Source: Sambucus nigra (taxonomy: Eukaryota; Streptophyta; Magnoliopsida; Dipsacales; Adoxaceae). Taken from it: a DNA stretch of 64,000 nucleotides. Within the stretch, counting starts at the first letter, position 1. Each line of letters starts with the position of its first letter. Both the position numbers and the translations under genes were made by a program. The notes beneath the pieces were generated by a model, which saw only the letters and a program-made list of their open reading frames with translations, did not search any database and had not been told where the DNA came from. Shown one piece after another: positions 47,813 to 59,921 of this stretch. The stretch spans positions 97,843,967 to 97,907,966 of the forward strand of contig OX422216.1 in NCBI GenBank assembly GCA_949130495.1, in the 5' to 3' direction.

Positions 47813-48289
47813 CACTACACCAAATCTGCCGAATTGTCAAGGTCATTGACCTTGACAAATCCAACTTGTCAAGGTCAATGACCGTGACATTTCGAGGCGA
47901 GACAACTTTTTTTGTCACGATCGTGTCGCGGTCAATGACCGTGACACGTTTGTCACGGTTTATAACCGTGATAAAGTCGTGACCCTTTTTAAAAAAATTG
48001 TCACGGCCATTGACAGTGACATGTCCGTGACAACTTTTTGTCACGGACGTGTCACGGTCAATGACCGTGACAATTCTGGGCAGAATTTAAAAAAAATCTG
48101 CTGGGCAGTATGGCCACTGCCACTGCCCAGCAGTATATTTGTACCTGTTATAGCAACGTTGTACCTGTTCCAAACATCATATATCCAAACAAACTAAAGA
48201 TAATGCAAATATATATTCAAAATAGAAACTATTTAAGAAGAAACAACATCACCATCAATTATCTCAATTCTACAAACTATTTGCATGGA

Positions 48290-48560
48290 AAAGAGATTTT
48301 GTACCGCGACGCTCGGGAACACCTCCTTATCCTTCCCTTCTCGTCCGAATAGCCACATAAGTATAGAGAATATGTGGCCTACCCTTAGGGCCACTCCCTG
48401 TCCCCTGAATTGAAATAAAGTAAAATTAGTATCCACCCCTCAAATATAGATAAATATAAATCGTCATTGAAATCGAAATCGAAATTGACATATAAATATA
48501 AATACATTACCTGTAGTGTCACTCAAACAGCTAACTTGAGCTCATATGGCACCTCCTTCC
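48290..48560 (-). pseudogene. CACTA 2 TNPA-like gene remnants
   Basis: On the minus strand, bases near 48510-48560 match the end of CACTA 1 exon 1 including its GT splice site (GGAGGTGCC, CTCAAGTTAGCTGTTTG). Bases near 48305-48350 match exon 3 (GAGGTGT, CCGAGCGTCGCGG). Exons 2 and 4 are gone. The gene is dead, so CACTA 2 cannot supply TNPA. Confidence 0.75.
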
Positions 48561-48589
48561 AACTAATGTACCCCGGGCAATCGTATCAA

Positions 48590-48886
48590 ATATAATTCTC
48601 TTCATATCTAAACACTAAGAAATACCATAATCCTATGGAGTTATGCGTTGCAAATTCCTTCCAACCGTTGTGTAGCCAAAAATCAGCAGTTGAAGTTGTC
48701 ATTTCCACCGTTCAATGGTCTCCCATGTTTTGCTAGAAGTTCCAAGTGGTGGGGTATGGAAAGTGTAATTGACAACTTCAACTGGTGATGTTTGGCTACA
48801 TAACGGTTGGGAGGAATTTGCAGAGCATCGCTCCATAGGATTATGGCATTTCTTACTGTTCGGATAGACGAAGAGATTCAGTCTCC
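48590..48886. repeat. Fold-back inside CACTA 2
   Basis: Bases 48590-48702 are the reverse complement, with about 15% mismatch, of 48769-48886 (shared words ATAATCCTATGGAG, CAAATTCCT, CAACCGTT, AGTTGAAGTTGTCA). The loop is about 65 bases. It is not part of any recognised gene. Confidence 0.75.
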
Positions 48887-49233
48887 TCTCCACAAATAGG
48901 ACACCCCAAATAACTATGTACTAATCACCTATTAAAGGTAAGAAATGTATATTCATGGATTAGTATAAACAAAACTTAGATGTAGTTGGAATATTTATGT
49001 ATTAATCTCCTCTCCACACACGCACACTACACAAGAGTGAAAATAATAAAGTGCGGATCAATTAAAAGCATTAAAAATGGATGTTTCGGTACAAATTGAA
49101 ATATTTATTACAAATTGAAAAATTATTTCAAATTCGGGTTATCATCAAAAATGGATTGATATTCGGTAAGAGCAGCCAAGTCATCCACACTACTATTTAG
49201 ACGCCTTGGCGCGTGTTGGACAATTGACCACGG

Positions 49234-51873
49234 CTAGTTGTTGATATAGTCCGAGTAAAACACTTGCTTAACCTTTTGAAATGCACAAACAAACGGCTCA
49301 TCGCTCACGTGGTCGTTGCTCTTCAACTTGGACAAGTCAACCATGATCAAATTGGTGACAGGATCAACTTTACAAGCATTTTTATCCTCAACTCTTACCC
49401 ATTCATAGTAAAATACAACCTCTTTGAAGCTTATATAATCCAATTCAAATATATTTTGGATTACACCATAGTAAGTCATTTCAGCTTCAACGAGGTTTTT
49501 ATCTTTTGCGCTCGCTCGAAAGAAAGTAAGAGCCTTGTATGAAATTCCCGAGTTCTGTACATTTGTACTTTCCTCGTACACTTTAGCGCCGAAAATGTAA
49601 CCGTTCAATCGATACTTTTTGTACTCTTGTGCCACGAACAAGGGTCCAGTGGCTAGACGAGCAAGCCTTGATGTCGCATCACCCATCTTTAGGATCTGAG
49701 AATATAGATAAATTAATTATATTAGTGGTAAAATTTGAGTGTAATGTAACGTTATATAACAGTGCTTAAGCAATAGAGGAACCAATTGCATGATCATATG
49801 CCAATCGTGGGACTTACACTTATGTAAATCATGAGTAGCATAATTCACAATCCTTTGCAAGTTGGACGAAAAAGTAGATGGGCCCTTCAAATTATATATT
49901 GTGTCTAGAAGCACCTTCCTTTCCCCACTCGTCAAAGTAAACGCACCAGGGGGAATTATTGTCGTTCCCCTACTATCTTCTTTCAACCATATTTGTGGCT
50001 TAAGTTTTAACGTTTTAAGGTCTTCTCGTGCATTTTCTCCATCCTTCGAATGACTCCCCCCAAGGCAAGTACCCACAATATGTTCAACGAAGTTCTTCTC
50101 TGCATGCATCACATCCAATACATAGCGTACCGGGTTTTTCTTCCAATAAGGCAAGTCAAATAAAATTGACCTCCGAGACCATGCCTTTCTTATCTCAGTT
50201 TCATTCCCAGTTGGGGTCTTCTTATGCTTGACATTCTTAAATTTGGGATTCTTACCTGGCATATTTGGGCCACATTCAGAAGATTTACTTTCAATTTCTG
50301 AACCCGAAAGTTGTCTCGGCAGTAGCCTATGTTCAACTCCGCCCAATAAAAAATTGGAACCTTTCTCAAATCTGAAACTATGAGCTGGGGGTAAAAACCT
50401 CCTGTGGCAATGGTATACATTTTTTAAGCTAGAGGATAGACGAAGAGATTCAGTCTCCTCTCCACAAATAGGATACCCCAAATAACCATGTACTACACAT
50501 CCGGATAATGTCCCATAAGCTGGAAAATCATGAATTGCCCACATCAACATAGCTTTCAGCGTAAACTCTTCTTTTCTAAAAGAGTCAAATGATTGCACAC
50601 CCTCTTCCCACAAATCATTTAATTCTTCTACCAAAGGAGCCAGGTAGATATCAATGTCATCACTTGGTGCCTTTGGCCCAGGTATCAATAAAGCCATCAT
50701 CAAAAATTCAGGTCTCATACACTGTGAAGGAGGGAGGTTGAGTGGGGCTAGGATCACTGGCCATACACTCTGATTGGTGCTTAGATTTCCAAATGGATTG
50801 AAACCATCTGTTGATATAGCCAAACGAATGTTGCGTTGTTCTCGAGCAAAATCGGGATACTCAAAATTCATCCTCCGCCAGGCAGTAGAATCAATAGGAT
50901 GACGCATGATATTACCCCCTACTTCTTCCCTAGCATGCCAAGTCATTGCCTCTGCAATCCATGGTACTGTGAAAAATCTCTTTAATCTGGGCACAACGGG
51001 AAAATATTTCAATACTTTTTGAGGCACTTTTGATCTTGTGCCTTCCTTACTAGTAAATTGGACATATCTAGGTTCATCGCATACCGGACAACGATCGAGA
51101 TTTTCATACTCCTTTCGGTATAGTATGCAGTCATACACACAAGCATGAATCGATTTATACTTCATTCCCAAACCTTTCAAACTGTTCTTCATAACAGGAT
51201 AGCTATTTGGAAGTGTATTCACCTTGGGTAATAAGCCCTTCACCCATTTCAGAATTCCCGTCACGCTATTGCCAGACAAACCGTACTGCGTCTTCAAACT
51301 GTGAAAACCAACCATGGCATGTAAAGTTGTTTGATCTTTCTCACAGCCATAGTATAACGGTTGGGTCGCCTTAAATTTTAAACTTTGGTAGTCATCGTCA
51401 AGTTTTATCGTGTTATCTTCATGAGCACTTGAATCTTCTACATCATCAGTAACCTCATTCTCCTCAGCTTCATAAACTCCGTACGCATCATCAACTAAAT
51501 CCTCTAACATATTATGATCTACGTCGTCCCCTTCTACATCTATTCTACTTGTTGAAGGTTGTTGTGAAGGTTGGTCGGGGACAAAAGGAACTTTCAATTC
51601 ACCGTGAAAACTCCAAAATCGATAACTATCTTGCATACCCGATCTTAACAAATGTAGTTCAACTGTTTTCCACTCAAACACCTTACCATTCTTACACCTA
51701 GCACACGGACACGGAAACTCTTCATCATTACGACATCTCTTTGCATATTTCACAAATTCGTTAGCACCTCTGCGAAATACATCCCCCATTCTATTAGTCT
51801 CACCCATCCACTCTTTGTATTTCGGATATCCCATCACAACTACCACAACTAAACACCTATTAAAGGTAAACAA
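49234..51873 (-). pseudogene. CACTA 2 transposase (TNPD/TNP2 type)
   Basis: It would cut and join the element ends. The likely start is MGYPKYKEWM at 51831, not the upstream ATG. The frame 51873-49717 holds the Transpos_assoc domain (first 80 residues, with CPCARCKN) and two CX2C-type pairs (CPVC near 51085). The Transposase_21 core follows (LAISTDGFNPFG near 50800, IHDFPAYGTLSGC near 50510). Then come DVMHAEKN near 50110 and the start of DUF4218 (KSHDWHMIMQ near 49800). After a gap the frame 49686-49234 has DUF4216 (YYGVIQNIFELDY, DEPFVCAFQKVKQVFY). Most of DUF4218 is missing; otherwise the long core frame is open. Confidence 0.88.
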
Positions 51874-52472
51874 AACTTAGATTTATAGTATGTTTTATTT
51901 AATTATCCCATCATTTAATTATCCTATTAAAGGGTAAGTGGTCCTATCCCATTCAAGACTGCATTTGTCTGTAATATACTTAACAGCTCATGCACATTGT
52001 TACGATTTGAAAAAAATTCGACAGCATATCCCCTTAGTTCTCCAAGTAAACGACGTAGATTGGCAGGTGTGAGTCTTATTTCAATTGGTCAATTGAAATA
52101 ACAGTCACACTTGTCAATCTAGTATGTACCCAGAGAACATTAAGATACGACTGCAGAACTTCCTCCAAAAGTAACAACTTTAAGCCAATAAGAATATTAT
52201 ACAGAAATTATACAGTCTCAAACTGTCCAAACGGGACAATTCGAGAGATCTCCTTACAGGGGTAATGACTCTCGAACGGGTCTAAGGGCTATTGAATGCG
52301 TACGCATTAGAACTAGAAGGCTAGTATCTATGCGCACTATATTTAATTTCAAGTATGTTTCATATAATGGGTTCATTCTAATACAAAAATAAATTCATGG
52401 GTTAATTCAAATACAAAAATAAATTCATGGGTTAATTCAAATACAAAAATACAAATTCATGGGTTAATTCAA

Positions 52473-52506
<34 letters not shown>

Positions 52507-53830
52507 CTCCCTCCACACCCCCCACTCACCACATACACACACACCCCCATCTCCCTCCACACCCCCCACTCACCACATACACACACACCACCACCCCCAC
52601 TCACCACATACACACATACACACACACACAATAGCCCCCCACCCACCACACACACACACACACACACAGTAGTGACTGTCTATTTAAAATAATCTCAATG
52701 TTAATTTCATGTGTTGAATTTCTACTATTGTTTTGTGCTTTTTATAAATCATATTCAATGTTAGATATGTGTTTTGTTAAGATATCTAAGCTGTTCTATA
52801 GAATTATTTTTTGTATCTTGAAGTTTAAGTTCTAAAATAATCAACCTAAAGTTGTGGTTCATAAAGTATTATCACAAATATAAACTAAGAGTGATAAAAT
52901 AACTTTGAGGCATATAAATTAATTGTGACAAAGTAAGATTATGCACCAGAACCTAAAATTTAAAAAAAGTGTTTTTATTTAAACCCCACTTTTCTTTCTA
53001 TAACTCCTATTTTATTAAACTTTAAATATAATTAAGGGTGTATAGAAAGAAAAGTTAAATAGGAATAAAAACAACATTTTTAAAATATGAAGGGCTCACC
53101 AATTTGATCAAATTTTTCAACAACATAGACTAAATGATATTTTATTTTTCATGCTTTTAGCAATTTCGGATGCCATTTTAACCCTTATTGTAGTTTTTTG
53201 TTGTAATGTCATTTAAAAAAAATCATTTACGTATGTAAATATATTGTAATAGATCTTGCCTTCCACAAAATGATATTTTATGGTAAAATTTTATTTGATG
53301 GATATAAAGTCATTTGATACCTATATGTGTTATTTTGCATCTAATAAAAACAAAAAACGCCATATATGGTTTTTTTTCTCCATTAGTATAAGTATATAGC
53401 GATTATTTCACACTTAAATCACATATTAAGCCGGCCTTCATTTTTTTATACAATTTGTAGAAAATTACTTATTTATTTTGAATGAAAATAAATTGTTATA
53501 CAATATTTTTGGATATTATTTATAATTATGAAACTCATACACAAATTAATGTTGTATCAAAATAATATTACATTTTTAACCCTACCCCTACCCCCACCCT
53601 ACCCCACCCCTACCCCCACCCTGCCCCACCCCCTACCCCCGCACACACACACGCACATATATACACACATACACACATATATATACACACAAACATATAT
53701 ATAAATGGAAGAGAGAGAGAGAGAGAGAATTAAACCTGAAAGTAGAGAGAGAGAGCAGCGTCGAGAGAGAGAGAGGGAGGGAACGGCGGGAGGGAAAAAT
53801 GAAGGGGAAAAGGGTTTTTGCTGCAAACAT
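51874..53830 (-). other. CACTA 2: 5' spacer with CA/G-rich tracts
   Basis: No gene. A thrice-repeated phrase (AAATTCATGGGTTAATTC, about 52390-52470) leads into (AC)n and C-rich DNA at 52480-52672. AT-rich spacer follows to 53580, then a C-rich tract (TACCCCCACCC type) to 53640, CA/TA repeats and GA repeats to 53790. The tract order mirrors the 5' spacer of CACTA 1. Confidence 0.75.
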
Positions 53831-54026
53831 TGTCATGGTCGTATCAATGTCATTGACCGTGACAATTATTTAAAGAATTGTCACGGTCATTGACCGTGAC
53901 AATTCTTTGTCACGGTCGTGTCAAGGTCAATGACTGTGACACAAAACGCGTGTTTTTTGTCACGATCAATGACCTTGACAAGGGTGACCGGCTGAAAGGT
54001 GACAATTTTGTCATTTTGGTGTAGTG
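53831..54026 (-). repeat. CACTA 2: 5' terminal and subterminal repeats
   Basis: Contains the same 25-base inverted repeat as CACTA 1 (53878-53902) plus partial copies near 53832-53862 and 53904-53985, ending in the terminal inverted repeat. The opposite end (47813-48080) has at least six such motifs. Confidence 0.88.
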
Positions 54027-55450
54027 TTCAGATATGGTATAATTGTTTACCCAGAGGAATGATCTCTAACCTTACACAATTGGCTGATCTTTTTGTTAAT
54101 AATTCTTGTTTCTAAGTACAACATGGTAAGAGGGTAGCTCACTTATTAAGCGTCTGACAACATGAGGATGAAACGATAAGGGAGTACATTACCAAATATC
54201 CTACTGAGAAGTTAGAAGTAGTGGACTACGACAAGAAAGTTTTCATTACAGCAATTATGAGTGGACAATTACCTAGAAAGTTGTACAAGGAATTGGCCGA
54301 GGAGCCTCCAACCCATATAGCTGAGCTCTTGGCCAAAGTAGGAAATATCATGAATGCCGAAGAAGTAATGGTTGCAAAAGAGTTCAGCCACAAGAAATTA
54401 GAAGAATGCAACAGTTCAGGGAGGAAGAAAAGGCCTAATGAGAGCCAAGCCAAATAACGACAGGAAGCCATATCAGAAATACGATGAATATACTCCCCTA
54501 ACTATGGTAGTTCACCATATCCTCGATAAAATTCGAAGAAATGGTGAGTTGAAGTGGACTGAGAAATTGAAAATCCCAGCTGGAAGAAGAGATAAGAAAA
54601 AAATACTTTAAATTCCACAAAGACCACGGGCATGAAACCAAAGATTGCCTAGCTTTGAAGGATGAAATTGAGGATCTCATAAAAAGAGGGAAGATAAATA
54701 AATACATTGATAAAAATGGTAGGCTCACTAACTCATGATGATTGGCAGTTGAAAAGGAGATCATGGTCGCCCCGCGGAGAAAACATGGAGAAGAAAAGAC
54801 TTTGGGAGAATAATGATGAGGTAGCCTGCAAGACCTAAGGATCCTAAGGAATAAATGCGCATAATTTCTCTGGCTATCATGGAGATCAAGTAACAACAGC
54901 TAACATCCGATCTCATAAAGTCGCCAAGGAACGATTGGTGATAGGTTTTTCCAAAGACGACCTCTCAGAGTTGTTATATTCTCATGAAGACCAATTGGGG
55001 ATAACCATAATGATCCATAAAAGGAGTGTGAAGAGAATTCTAGCAGACAATGCGAGTTTGAAGGATGTACTATTCTATGATTGTTTCATAAAACTAAAGC
55101 AGATCGAAGGAGAGTTGTAATCCTATCATCATCCGTTGATCGGATTCTCAGGCAAGAAGGTATATTAACTGGTCATAATTGAGTTAGAGGTTATAATTAG
55201 AGCATGGATGACCTGTATAATAAAGATGATGAGATTCTTCATCCTTGACAAGAATATCTCATCGGCCTATAACAGTATTTTGGGAATAGTGGGTCTGAAG
55301 AAATTTGAGGTTGTCGCTCAACTGTTCATTAGTACCTAAAGTTACCTACCAATTTTGATGTGGGAGTTGTGAAGGGAAACCACGTGGAAGCACATGAATG
55401 CTACTACACATTGTCTAACAAAGAGGAAATAAAAAAATTAACTCAAACTT
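54027..55450 (+). pseudogene. Gypsy 2 gag C-terminal part and protease
   Basis: After CACTA 2 the gag core resumes (QIWYNCLP, then TIREYITKYPTEKLEVVDYD near 54180 and AEEPPTHIAELLAKVGNIMNAEE near 54295). A knuckle region near 54620 ([11 protein letters not shown] type, frameshifted) and a protease with RILADNASLKDVLF near 55040 follow; the catalytic Asp-Gly pair appears altered to Asp-Asn. Many stops. The homology to gypsy 1 runs along the whole region. Confidence 0.8.
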
Positions 55451-55559
55451 TTTAGATCGAGACATTAGATCCTCGGGGTGAAGATAAGTGGGTAATAGGG
55501 GAAACCATTGAGCAAACGGAGCCAGTAATTCTAGATGATCAGAGTTCTAAAAGGATAAC

Positions 55560-57110
55560 TCAGATCGACTCATCCATGGATCCTATCTTAAAGAATAGAC
55601 TGGCTGACTTCCTTCGATCTAGAAAAAACATTTTTTCTTGGAATCACGATGACATGCCTAGAATTGATCTAGCCCACTATTAGTCAGGAGCTCAACATAG
55701 TGAAGGAAGCAAATCCAGCTAAATAAAAGCGACGTGTATTCTCGGAGGAGAAGAACATGATAATTTAAGAAGAAATGGCCAAACTGAAGAAGGAATATTT
55801 CATTGAAGATATGAAGTATCTTAAATGATTAGCAAATGTGGTGATGGTACCAAAGAAGAGCGACAAGTGGTATGTGTGGACATCATTGACTTGAACAAGG
55901 CATGTCTCAAGGATTTTTATCCTTTACTTCAAATTGATCAACATGTGGATGCTATAGTTGGGCATGAATTATTGAGCTTCATGGATGCTTATTATGGTTA
56001 TAACCAGATTAAAATGAAGACAGAGGATAGAGAAAAAACCTCCTTCGTCACCAGAAGAGGTACTTTCTGCTATAATGTTATGTGCTTCAATTTGAAGAAT
56101 ACAGGGGACACGTATCAAAAGCTTATGAATAAAGTGTTTTTGAGAAGAAAATTGGGAAAAATATGGAATTTTATGTAGATGACATGCTAACAAAAAATAT
56201 GAAGGCAGACGACCATATCAAAGACCTCGGCCAAACCTTTGATGAGCTAGAGAAATATCAGATGATGTTAAATCCATCCACGTGTATTTTTGGAGTCAAG
56301 GTTGGAATTTTCGAGGGCTTTATTGTTAGTCAAAGGGTCATAGAGGCCAACCCTGACAACATCCAGTTGTTGATCAATATGCAGCCTCCCAAGAGCAAGA
56401 AGGAAATTCAAAGCTTGACAGGTTGTGTGGCGGCTTTAAACAGATTTGTATCAAGAGTAATCGATAATTGTCTCCCATTCTTCAAGGTCATTAAAAACAC
56501 TTTTGAATGGACTGAAGAATGCCAAGATGCCTTCCTGGAGCTGAAAAGGTACCTAGGATCGGATCCATTATTATCAAGACCAATCCTAGGGGAAAAACTA
56601 TACTTGTATTTGGTTGTGTCAGAGTCAGCAATTAGCTCGGCTCTGATCAAAATTAATGGTGGAGTTCAAAAACCATTATAATACATGAGCAAATATTTTG
56701 CTAGTACAGAAGTAAGATACTCCAAAATGGAGAAGTTAACTCTTGCTCTAATTATGGCATCTAGGAAAATGAATTAGTATTTCCAATCCCACTCTATAGT
56801 GGTCTACACTAATCTCCCACTTCGACAAACCATCCATAAACTTGAGAAATTTGAAAGATTGATGGCATGGGCGATAGAGCTAGGTGAATATGATATCCTA
56901 TATGAGCCAAGGACTGCAATCAAAGGCCAAGCCATAGTAGATTTTATTACAAAATTCACCTATGGAGAGAAAAGACCAGCCGAACAAACTATTGAAGTTC
57001 CAACCAACCTAGCCCAAAGACCAGTAGAGTCCTCGTCCAAGAAAAATAAAACTGGATGGAAGGGTATTTTTCAACAAAATTGTTTAAAGGTGGATCCCTA
57101 GTACAAGGAG
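55560..57110 (+). pseudogene. Gypsy 2 reverse transcriptase and RNase H
   Basis: Blocks: VDIIDLNKACLKDFYPL near 55880, SFMDAYYGYNQIKMK near 55978, the TRRGTFCYNVMCFNLK block, a frameshift near 56150, and the catalytic FYVDDML near 56175. Then come EGFIVSQRVIEANPDNI near 56310, and the RT-linked RNase H with YSKMEKLTLALIMASRKMN near 56720 and IELGEYDILYEPRTAIKG near 56875. Stops at about 56679, 56775 and 57099. It is similar to gypsy 1 over its length but clearly older, or from another subfamily. Confidence 0.87.
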
Positions 57111-57640
57111 GCTTTGATCAAGAGTTACCGGCATGGAAGATATTCGTGGATGGATATTGGTGTGCAAGTGGTAGTGGAGTTGAATGTATAGTCAACACAA
57201 CTAATGGAGTTGATATAGATTATGCTCTCTAGTTAAAATTTGAAGCATCTAATAATGAAGAAAAATCTGAGGCTTTGATTGCTGGATTAGTGTTAGTTGT
57301 ATCACTTGGAGCTGAGCAGATAATGGTCCACAGTTATTCACAGTTAGTGGTGATCAGGTTATAGAAGACTATGAAGCAAGATAGTTGAACATGTTAAAAT
57401 ACCCGGCAAGGGTAAAATTACTGTTGCCATAGCTAAAACTGCTCAAATGATTAGAATTTCCAAAATTAAGAATACCTAGGTAGATACATTAGCTTTTCTT
57501 GCATCAGCCATAAAAGACGATACGAGGAGAACTATTCCCATAGAGATACTAATGCAGAAGATAATTGACATGGAGGAAGTTAACTTTTTAGAGCTGACCA
57601 TGGGCCCATCCTTATGGATCAGATTAGAACTATTCAAACG
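57111..57640 (+). pseudogene. Gypsy 2 second RNase H, broken
   Basis: ELPAWKIFVDGYWCASGSG near 57120 and KFEASNNEEKSEALIAGLVL near 57235 mark the extra RNase H of the Tat lineage. VDTLAFLASAI near 57480 marks its end. Stops near 57230 and 57362. The element stops near 57640; integrase and the 3' LTR are not in the window. Confidence 0.8.
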
Positions 57641-59345
57641 ACGCTCAATCTTGTTCTATCGATATGCATAAAAAAATGTTTTTTTGTTTAAAAAAACTTT
57701 TGGAAAAATATTTTGAATTCAAACATGTTTAAAAATACCCCTTAAACATAAGTTAACACTAAATCTACCTCACATACCTTCTCCTATGAGTGTAGTGATG
57801 ATATCAGCTATTCATTCTTTGATTGATGCATTCGGTCACAAACTTATCTTCGGTTGAAGCTTTTTGAGAATATTCATGATATTATAGCGGTGTAAGAGAA
57901 ATTGTGAAACTATAAACATCATGAGAAAATCATAAATTGTGCACTTACAAATCCCCCCTTGGCTATTCTGGTACAAAACAAAAAACCAAAAAAATAACCC
58001 CGAAGACATGTTCGACTAATGTCCCCCCCCCCCCAAACTCGAAAAGGAAAAGACACTTGTAACTTGGTATCTACTAAAACTATTCATCGTGCAGTCCATG
58101 ATATCATCAATGACAAAAATTACCTACACACACATGCAACAAAGAAAATGCTGGGACATATGGAGTTTGAAAAAACAAATAAAACTTGTTAGCACAAACC
58201 TCCCTTAATATTATCTCCCCCTTTTGTCCGTAACATACAAGTGGTTAGAATCTAAACTTAAAAAGTTAGCATCATGAGTTTACAATTTTGAAATATCATC
58301 ACAAAGTATAGACAATTAAGCACATGCGATGAAACTTCAGCAAATCGACAAGTTATTTTTGGAATTTTTATATTAAAAATATATACAGATAAATACAAAG
58401 AAACACCATAGATTAGCACGGAAATATCTGAATCAGGGAAATGGAATGTAGATGTGTGCACGTGAAAGTCAACAAAGGCATATGTAGCGACAGTTCACGA
58501 AGTCAAAGAGACACTCCTAAAGAAAGTACTCAATTCAACCTTTTGTGTAAAAATGTGGAATAAAGTGAAATTGTCTCAACTCATACAAAATGCCTCGAAT
58601 TTCAATGCTTCTCAAATCAGTAATGCCAACCTATTTAATGTTCTCAAGTTATTTTATTGTGCAAACCCATTGATCTCAAATTTTTTGAAGGAATTATATT
58701 GTTCATTTTAATGAAGTATCAATGAAACAAATTTGGCATTGACATTGGCACTTCTATTTTTATGTACCGAATTCATATTTTAGGCTCTTGCTAGTGGTGG
58801 ATTTTAACACAAAGAAGAATGCTTCTTTTGTAGCCCTTTTCCTTTATCAATCAATTTTTAGATGAAAAAAATCTAGGCAATGGTTTTTACATGCACAATT
58901 AGTTCCTAGTACATTTGGTTCATTACGAAGAACGACTTAGATGCGAACATCCTATTCAACATATAACAAGCAAGTGCAATGTTAAAAAATTCATGCAAAG
59001 TGTGTTCAATCAAGGTGATAAAACGACTCTAGCATGATTGGTAGTAATCAACAATGAACAACACAATGCTAAACATGCATTATAAAACACCTATTTTTTT
59101 ACGTAGCCAAGTCTAATAACACAATTATTAAGTAACGTGAATGGATGGAATGAAATTGTGATTCAAATATCTTAAATGCGCATCCATATATAGTGTAAAA
59201 CAAATAATAAAAATCTTTTTAAATTTTTGAAATTTTTTATTAAGATAAAATCTTTTCATATTTTTCTGATTTTTTTTCTAAAAGAAAAGAAAATCTTTTG
59301 GGATTTTTAAATTTATAATCCTAAAAATACAAAAGCATACAAAAT
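57641..59345 (-). mobile_element. Element C: 3' LTR piece and non-coding internal region
   Basis: The LTR end TGCACTTACA (57949) is followed by a pyrimidine tract AATCCCCCCTT, the minus-strand polypurine tract, exactly as in elements B and D. Internal DNA 57960-59345 is AT-rich, lacks genes, and shares blocks with B and D (GGTACAAAAC near 57970, TGCAAACCCATTGAT near 58658, the block at 58779-58840). Only about 300 bases of LTR remain. The gag is not seen, because LINE 5 and element D replace the right side. Confidence 0.65.
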
Positions 59346-59921
59346 AGTGTACATTAGGGTAGGGGAACTCCTCGAACCCTTAGGGGCATACCCCATGGGG
59401 AAAACAAACAAACAAAACAGAGGACCAAACGCCTAAAGCCCTATGCTAAACACCTACAGGATTGCACTCTTCGGGATACCCCAATTCATACAAGCCATAC
59501 AATTGTTGAAAATCCTTCTCCCTTTCTTCCAAATCATGACTCTATCTTTGATCATAACCTCAATCTCCTTAACCAAGACATTTGTACATCTGGAAGAGTT
59601 CCTGATATGTCTATCATTTATTTCCATCCATAGGCAATAGACAGTAGTGGAAAATAAGATTTTCATAATCTGATTATAAAAATTTGAACCCCCATAATTA
59701 GTAGTAGAAAAATGCACCTCATCATCCCATGGCAAGGCCACCCTATACTCCTGATTTATGAACCTCACCTCCTTCCACACCTCCTTGGCAATGTGGCACT
59801 CATTGAACATGTGGGCTACGATCTCGACCCCATTGTTGCAGCTGCAGCATAAGTTTTCCTCCAAAATGCCCCAGTAAAGACCTTGTCCTTAGTATGAATA
59901 GCATCCCTATAAATCAACCAT
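59346..59921 (-). mobile_element. LINE 5: 3' end of an L1-clade LINE, cut by element D
   Basis: A minus-strand 3' part with the hairpin GGGG-TATG-CCCC at 59383-59394. The coding part continues to 59921, where the element D LTR starts with TGAAAAACG. The left edge is approximate because no clear poly-A tract is visible. Confidence 0.75.
59454..59921 (-). pseudogene. LINE 5 ORF2, C-terminal fragment (zf-RVT)
   Basis: The reading WLIYRDAIHTKDKV near 59910, then ENLCCSCNNGVEIVAHMFNEC near 59860 (the zinc-finger pairs), the STTVYCLWMEINDRH block near 59650, and a basic tail ending at 59454. It is open for 136 codons at its end, with a frame change near 59865. The element D insertion removes everything upstream. 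Confidence 0.8.

Larger units (their letters stand above)
47813..54026 (-). mobile_element. CACTA 2: En/Spm element with transposase gene
   Basis: Ends are CACTACACCAAATCTGCC (left) and TTTTGGTGTAGTG (right). Flanks are CTC and TTC, a 3-bp duplication with one change; removing the element and one copy restores the gypsy 2 gag frame. The right end matches the left end of CACTA 1 (TTTCAGCCGG block), so the element reads right to left. From there: GA/CT and G-rich tracts, the TNPD-like transposase, a fold-back region, TNPA scraps, left terminus. Confidence 0.93.

Noticed and set aside
52464..52667. ORF of Cys/Val/Gly repeats
   Set aside because: It is a translation of the (AC)n and C-rich tract in CACTA 2.
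46657..57949. One LTR shared by elements B and C (tandem LTR-internal-LTR-internal-LTR), split by gypsy 2
   Set aside because: The order would fit, but bases 57641-57949 do not align convincingly with the missing part of the element B LTR (24120-24510). The gypsy 2 gag start at 21351 also shows that B inserted into gypsy 2 and not the reverse.
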